From CAYLSO01 sp964386525 (GTDB taxonomy: Bacteria > Eisenbacteria > RBG-16-71-46 > DASYSL01), in assembly GCA_964386525.1 (NCBI GenBank), contig CAYLSO010000232.1, positions 1 through 27,426 on the forward strand: DNA of 27,426 bases, given 5' to 3'. The notes beneath the pieces were generated by a model. The model did no database searches, was not told the DNA's origin, and worked only from the letters and a program-made list of their open reading frames with translations. Made by a program: the position numbers and the translations under genes. This document shows positions 25,341 to 27,426 of the stretch, piece by piece (position 1 is the first letter of the stretch; every line of letters begins with the position of its first letter).

Positions 25341-26177
25341 TTGACTCCGCTTCGTTGGACTCCGGCTCTGCTGGCGGCGGGGCTCGCGATCCTTCCCTCC
25401 ACGGCGTCGGCCGAGTACGCGCCGGGCAAAGGATCACTGGGCGGAACCCTCGGAATGCCGTTCCTCTTCGCCACGCAGGAGCTGCGCGCGGGGCAGCACC
25501 CGCGCATCATGGGGAAGGCCCATTTCCAGTACGTCTTCACGCCGGCGTTGCGCCTGTCGCTGCGCGCCGGGTTCGGTTGGTTCGCCTACTCCGGCGCCGA
25601 GCTGGCGCCGTACCCGTTCCCCTCGGACAACGTGACGCAGTCCGCCGCCGTCTTCGACTCGACGCGCGTCGACCAGCTGACCACCGTCATGCCGTTCTCC
25701 GCCGCGCTGGTGTACACCGGCAACCTCGGCGGCTCGGGCAGCTGGAAGTGGTTCGGCGGCGCCGGGCTCGGGGTGTATCGGCTCAACATCATGAACGACC
25801 GCCGCACGGTCAAGGACCCGGAGACGCTGGAGCCGCTCAGCAGCATCTCTCCCGGGATCAACGGCGAGCTGGGGGTCGAGTACTTCCTGCCGAGCAGCAA
25901 GAGCGTGTCCTTCGAGGGGCTGGCCACGATGCACTACCTGCTCGAAACCAACGGCGACAAGTACCCCTCCGGCTACTCGGGCCGGCACGGATTCGCCGAT
26001 CTCAGCTTCGGGGTGAACGTCTACTTCAGCACCGGCGCGGGCAACGTGACCCCGGCGGCCGCGCCCGCCGAGCCGAAGACGCAAGAGGAGCCGGCGGCCG
26101 AGACTCCGGAGGCCGCGCCCGTGGCGCCACCCCCGACGCCGTCGCCCCCGACGCCGTCGCCGTACCCGAACCCCTAG
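25341..26177 (+). CDS. Secreted outer-membrane beta-barrel-like protein
   Basis: 278 residues from TTG 25341, chosen because AAGGAG (25328-25333) is seven bases upstream and a signal peptide then begins properly (MTPLRWTPALLAAGLAILPS then TASA, cleavage near residue 24). The mature part alternates short polar and aromatic strands (KAHFQYVFTPALRLSLRAGF, LVYTGNLGGSGSWKWFGGAG, FADLSFGVNVYF), as in small outer-membrane barrels of the OmpA or OprF-like type. The C-terminal 50 residues are Pro/Ala/Glu-rich (PPPTPSPPTPSPYPNP). No specific family is identified. guaB follows after 17 bases, so they share a transcript, though a functional link is not evident. Confidence 0.75.
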   Translation: MTPLRWTPALLAAGLAILPSTASAEYAPGKGSLGGTLGMPFLFATQELRAGQHPRIMGKAHFQYVFTPALRLSLRAGFGWFAYSGAELAPYPFPSDNVTQSAAVFDSTRVDQLTTVMPFSAALVYTGNLGGSGSWKWFGGAGLGVYRLNIMNDRRTVKDPETLEPLSSISPGINGELGVEYFLPSSKSVSFEGLATMHYLLETNGDKYPSGYSGRHGFADLSFGVNVYFSTGAGNVTPAAAPAEPKTQEEPAAETPEAAPVAPPPTPSPPTPSPYPNP

Positions 26178-26194
26178 CGCAGGGGAGGACAGGC

Positions 26195-27426
26195 GTGACG
26201 GGCCCGACCGAACTGGGGGAGATCTTGCAGAGGTTCGAGGGATCCATGGCGCGCGTCGGGCCCGAGGCGCTCACCTTCGACGACGTTCTGCTGGTGCCCG
26301 GACGCGCGGAAGCGCATCCCGCCGAGACCGACGTCCGCTCGCTGTTCAGCCGCCACATCCCGATCAACGTCCCCCTCGTTTCGGCCGCCATGGACACGGT
26401 GACCGAGGCGGATCTGGCCATCGCGCTGGCGCGCGAGGGCGGCATCGGCGTGGTCCACAAGAACCTGTCGATCGCCGACCAGGCCGGACAGGTGGACCGC
26501 GTGAAGCGCAGCGAGTCGGGCATGATCGCCGATCCCATCACGCTCGAGCCCGAAGCCCCGGTGCACCGCGCCCTGGAGTTGATGCAGCGCTTCTCCATCT
26601 CCGGCGTGCCGATCACCAAGCGCGGCCGGCTGGTCGGCATCCTCACCAACCGCGACCTGCGCTTCGAGAGCGACTACGAGCGCCCGGTGAGCGAGGTGAT
26701 GACCTCCACCGGGCTGATCACCGTGCCGGTCGGCACGACGCTCGAAGAGGCACGCTCGATCCTGCACCAGCACCGCATCGAGAAGCTGCCGGTGGTGGAC
26801 CGCGATTTCAACCTGCGCGGGCTGATCACGGTCAAGGACATCCAGAAACGGACCCAGCACCCCAACGCCTGCAAGGACCAGCTCGGGCGCCTGCGCGTGG
26901 CGGCGGCGGTGGGCGCGGGCGGCGACTTCCTGGAGCGCGCCGCCGAGCTGGTGCGCGTCGGCGTGGACGCCGTGGTCGTGGACTCGGCGCACGGGCACTC
27001 GCGGGGCGTCGTCGAGGCGGTCGAGAAGCTGCGCGAGCTGCTCAAGGACCGCGACCTGGTGGCCGGCAACGTCGGCACGCGCGAGGGCGCGGCCGACCTG
27101 GCGGCCCTCGGGGTGGACGCGGTCAAGGTGGGGATGGGGCCGGGCGCCACCTGCACGACGCGCGTGGTGAGCGGCTGCGGCATGCCGCAGATCACCGCCA
27201 TCTTCGAGGCGGTGGCGGCGTGCGCGCCCCGGGGCGTGCCGGTGATCGCCGACGGCGGCATCAAGCATTCCGGCGACGTCGCCAAGGCGCTGGCCGCGGG
27301 GGCGCACTCGGTGATGATCGGCGGGTTGTTCGCGGGCACGGCCGAGTCGCCGGGCGAGCAGATCCTGCTCGAGGGGCGGACCTACAAGGTGTACCGCGGC
27401 ATGGGCTCGCTCTCCGCCATGCAGCG
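26195..27426 (+). CDS. guaB: IMP dehydrogenase (3' end beyond window)
   Basis: Oxidises IMP to XMP, the committed step of GMP synthesis. The start is GTG 26195, with AGGGGAGG (26181-26188) six bases upstream; an in-frame ATG at 26246 is the alternative. The first 410 residues are visible. LTFDDVLLVPGRAE and PLVSAAMDTVTEADLAIALA open the barrel. Two CBS domains follow (about 110-230, including FSISGVPITKRGRLVGILTN and RIEKLPVVDRDFNLRGLITV). Then come VVVDSAHGHSRGVVEAV, VKVGMGPGATCTTRVVSGCG with the catalytic Cys, and VIADGGIKHSGDVAKALAAG then GMGSLSAMQ. The family is normally about 490 long, so roughly 80 residues are missing on the right. It is likely co-transcribed with the barrel gene. Confidence 0.96.
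   Translation, partial: MTGPTELGEILQRFEGSMARVGPEALTFDDVLLVPGRAEAHPAETDVRSLFSRHIPINVPLVSAAMDTVTEADLAIALAREGGIGVVHKNLSIADQAGQVDRVKRSESGMIADPITLEPEAPVHRALELMQRFSISGVPITKRGRLVGILTNRDLRFESDYERPVSEVMTSTGLITVPVGTTLEEARSILHQHRIEKLPVVDRDFNLRGLITVKDIQKRTQHPNACKDQLGRLRVAAAVGAGGDFLERAAELVRVGVDAVVVDSAHGHSRGVVEAVEKLRELLKDRDLVAGNVGTREGAADLAALGVDAVKVGMGPGATCTTRVVSGCGMPQITAIFEAVAACAPRGVPVIADGGIKHSGDVAKALAAGAHSVMIGGLFAGTAESPGEQILLEGRTYKVYRGMGSLSAMQ

Overview
The window is a GC-rich chromosomal segment, about 70% or more G+C in most coding stretches, from a diderm bacterium. Evidence for a diderm is a secreted beta-barrel-like protein and a probable lipoprotein. Translation often starts at GTG or TTG behind strong AAGGAG/GGAGG sites. 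The gene set (ThyX, LexA with a GAAC-type operator, MrfAB, CdaA, and the order tilS-hpt-ftsH-folP-cdaA) fits an uncultured lineage such as Eisenbacteria, Gemmatimonadota, Myxococcota or a relative. Sequence alone does not decide among these.

Left part (1-5120): a thyX fragment runs off the left edge on the minus strand. A TTG-initiated hybrid sensor kinase (GAF x3, HisKA, HATPase, receiver) follows on the plus strand, then a small YtxH-like membrane protein with a terminator. The next 780 bases have no convincing protein gene but hold a probable signal recognition particle RNA near 4601-4723 and a perfect 15-bp palindrome.

DNA-damage region (5133-14747): lexA has a sigma70-like promoter whose spacer holds a TGAAC-N4-GTGCA operator. 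Behind the lexA terminator lies the same site in the opposite orientation (6011-6024). It precedes eight tightly packed plus-strand genes: a degenerate IS200-type TnpA-like protein, a DUF6504 protein, DNA polymerase IV (dinB), a DUF72 protein with a possible sliding-clamp motif, two exported divergent paralogs of unknown function, and the MrfA helicase / MrfB nuclease pair. I infer one SOS-controlled operon coupling translesion synthesis, MrfAB repair and two exported proteins.

Middle (14748-16445): an AT-rich break, a small TPR-like gene, then a strong promoter, a long structured 5' leader, and a protein joining two zinc ribbons to a cold-shock domain, closed by a strong terminator.

Minus-strand housekeeping cluster (25161 down to 16477): tRNA with anticodon CAU, tilS, hpt, ftsH, a small membrane protein, folP, cdaA and a divergent UbiA-family protein. 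The outstanding feature is a 450-residue LAGLIDADG intein with an extra helix-turn-helix segment, inserted in the FtsH pore-loop region (22323 down to 20974).

Right end: a divergent promoter drives a secreted barrel-like protein and guaB (IMP dehydrogenase), which runs off the right edge.
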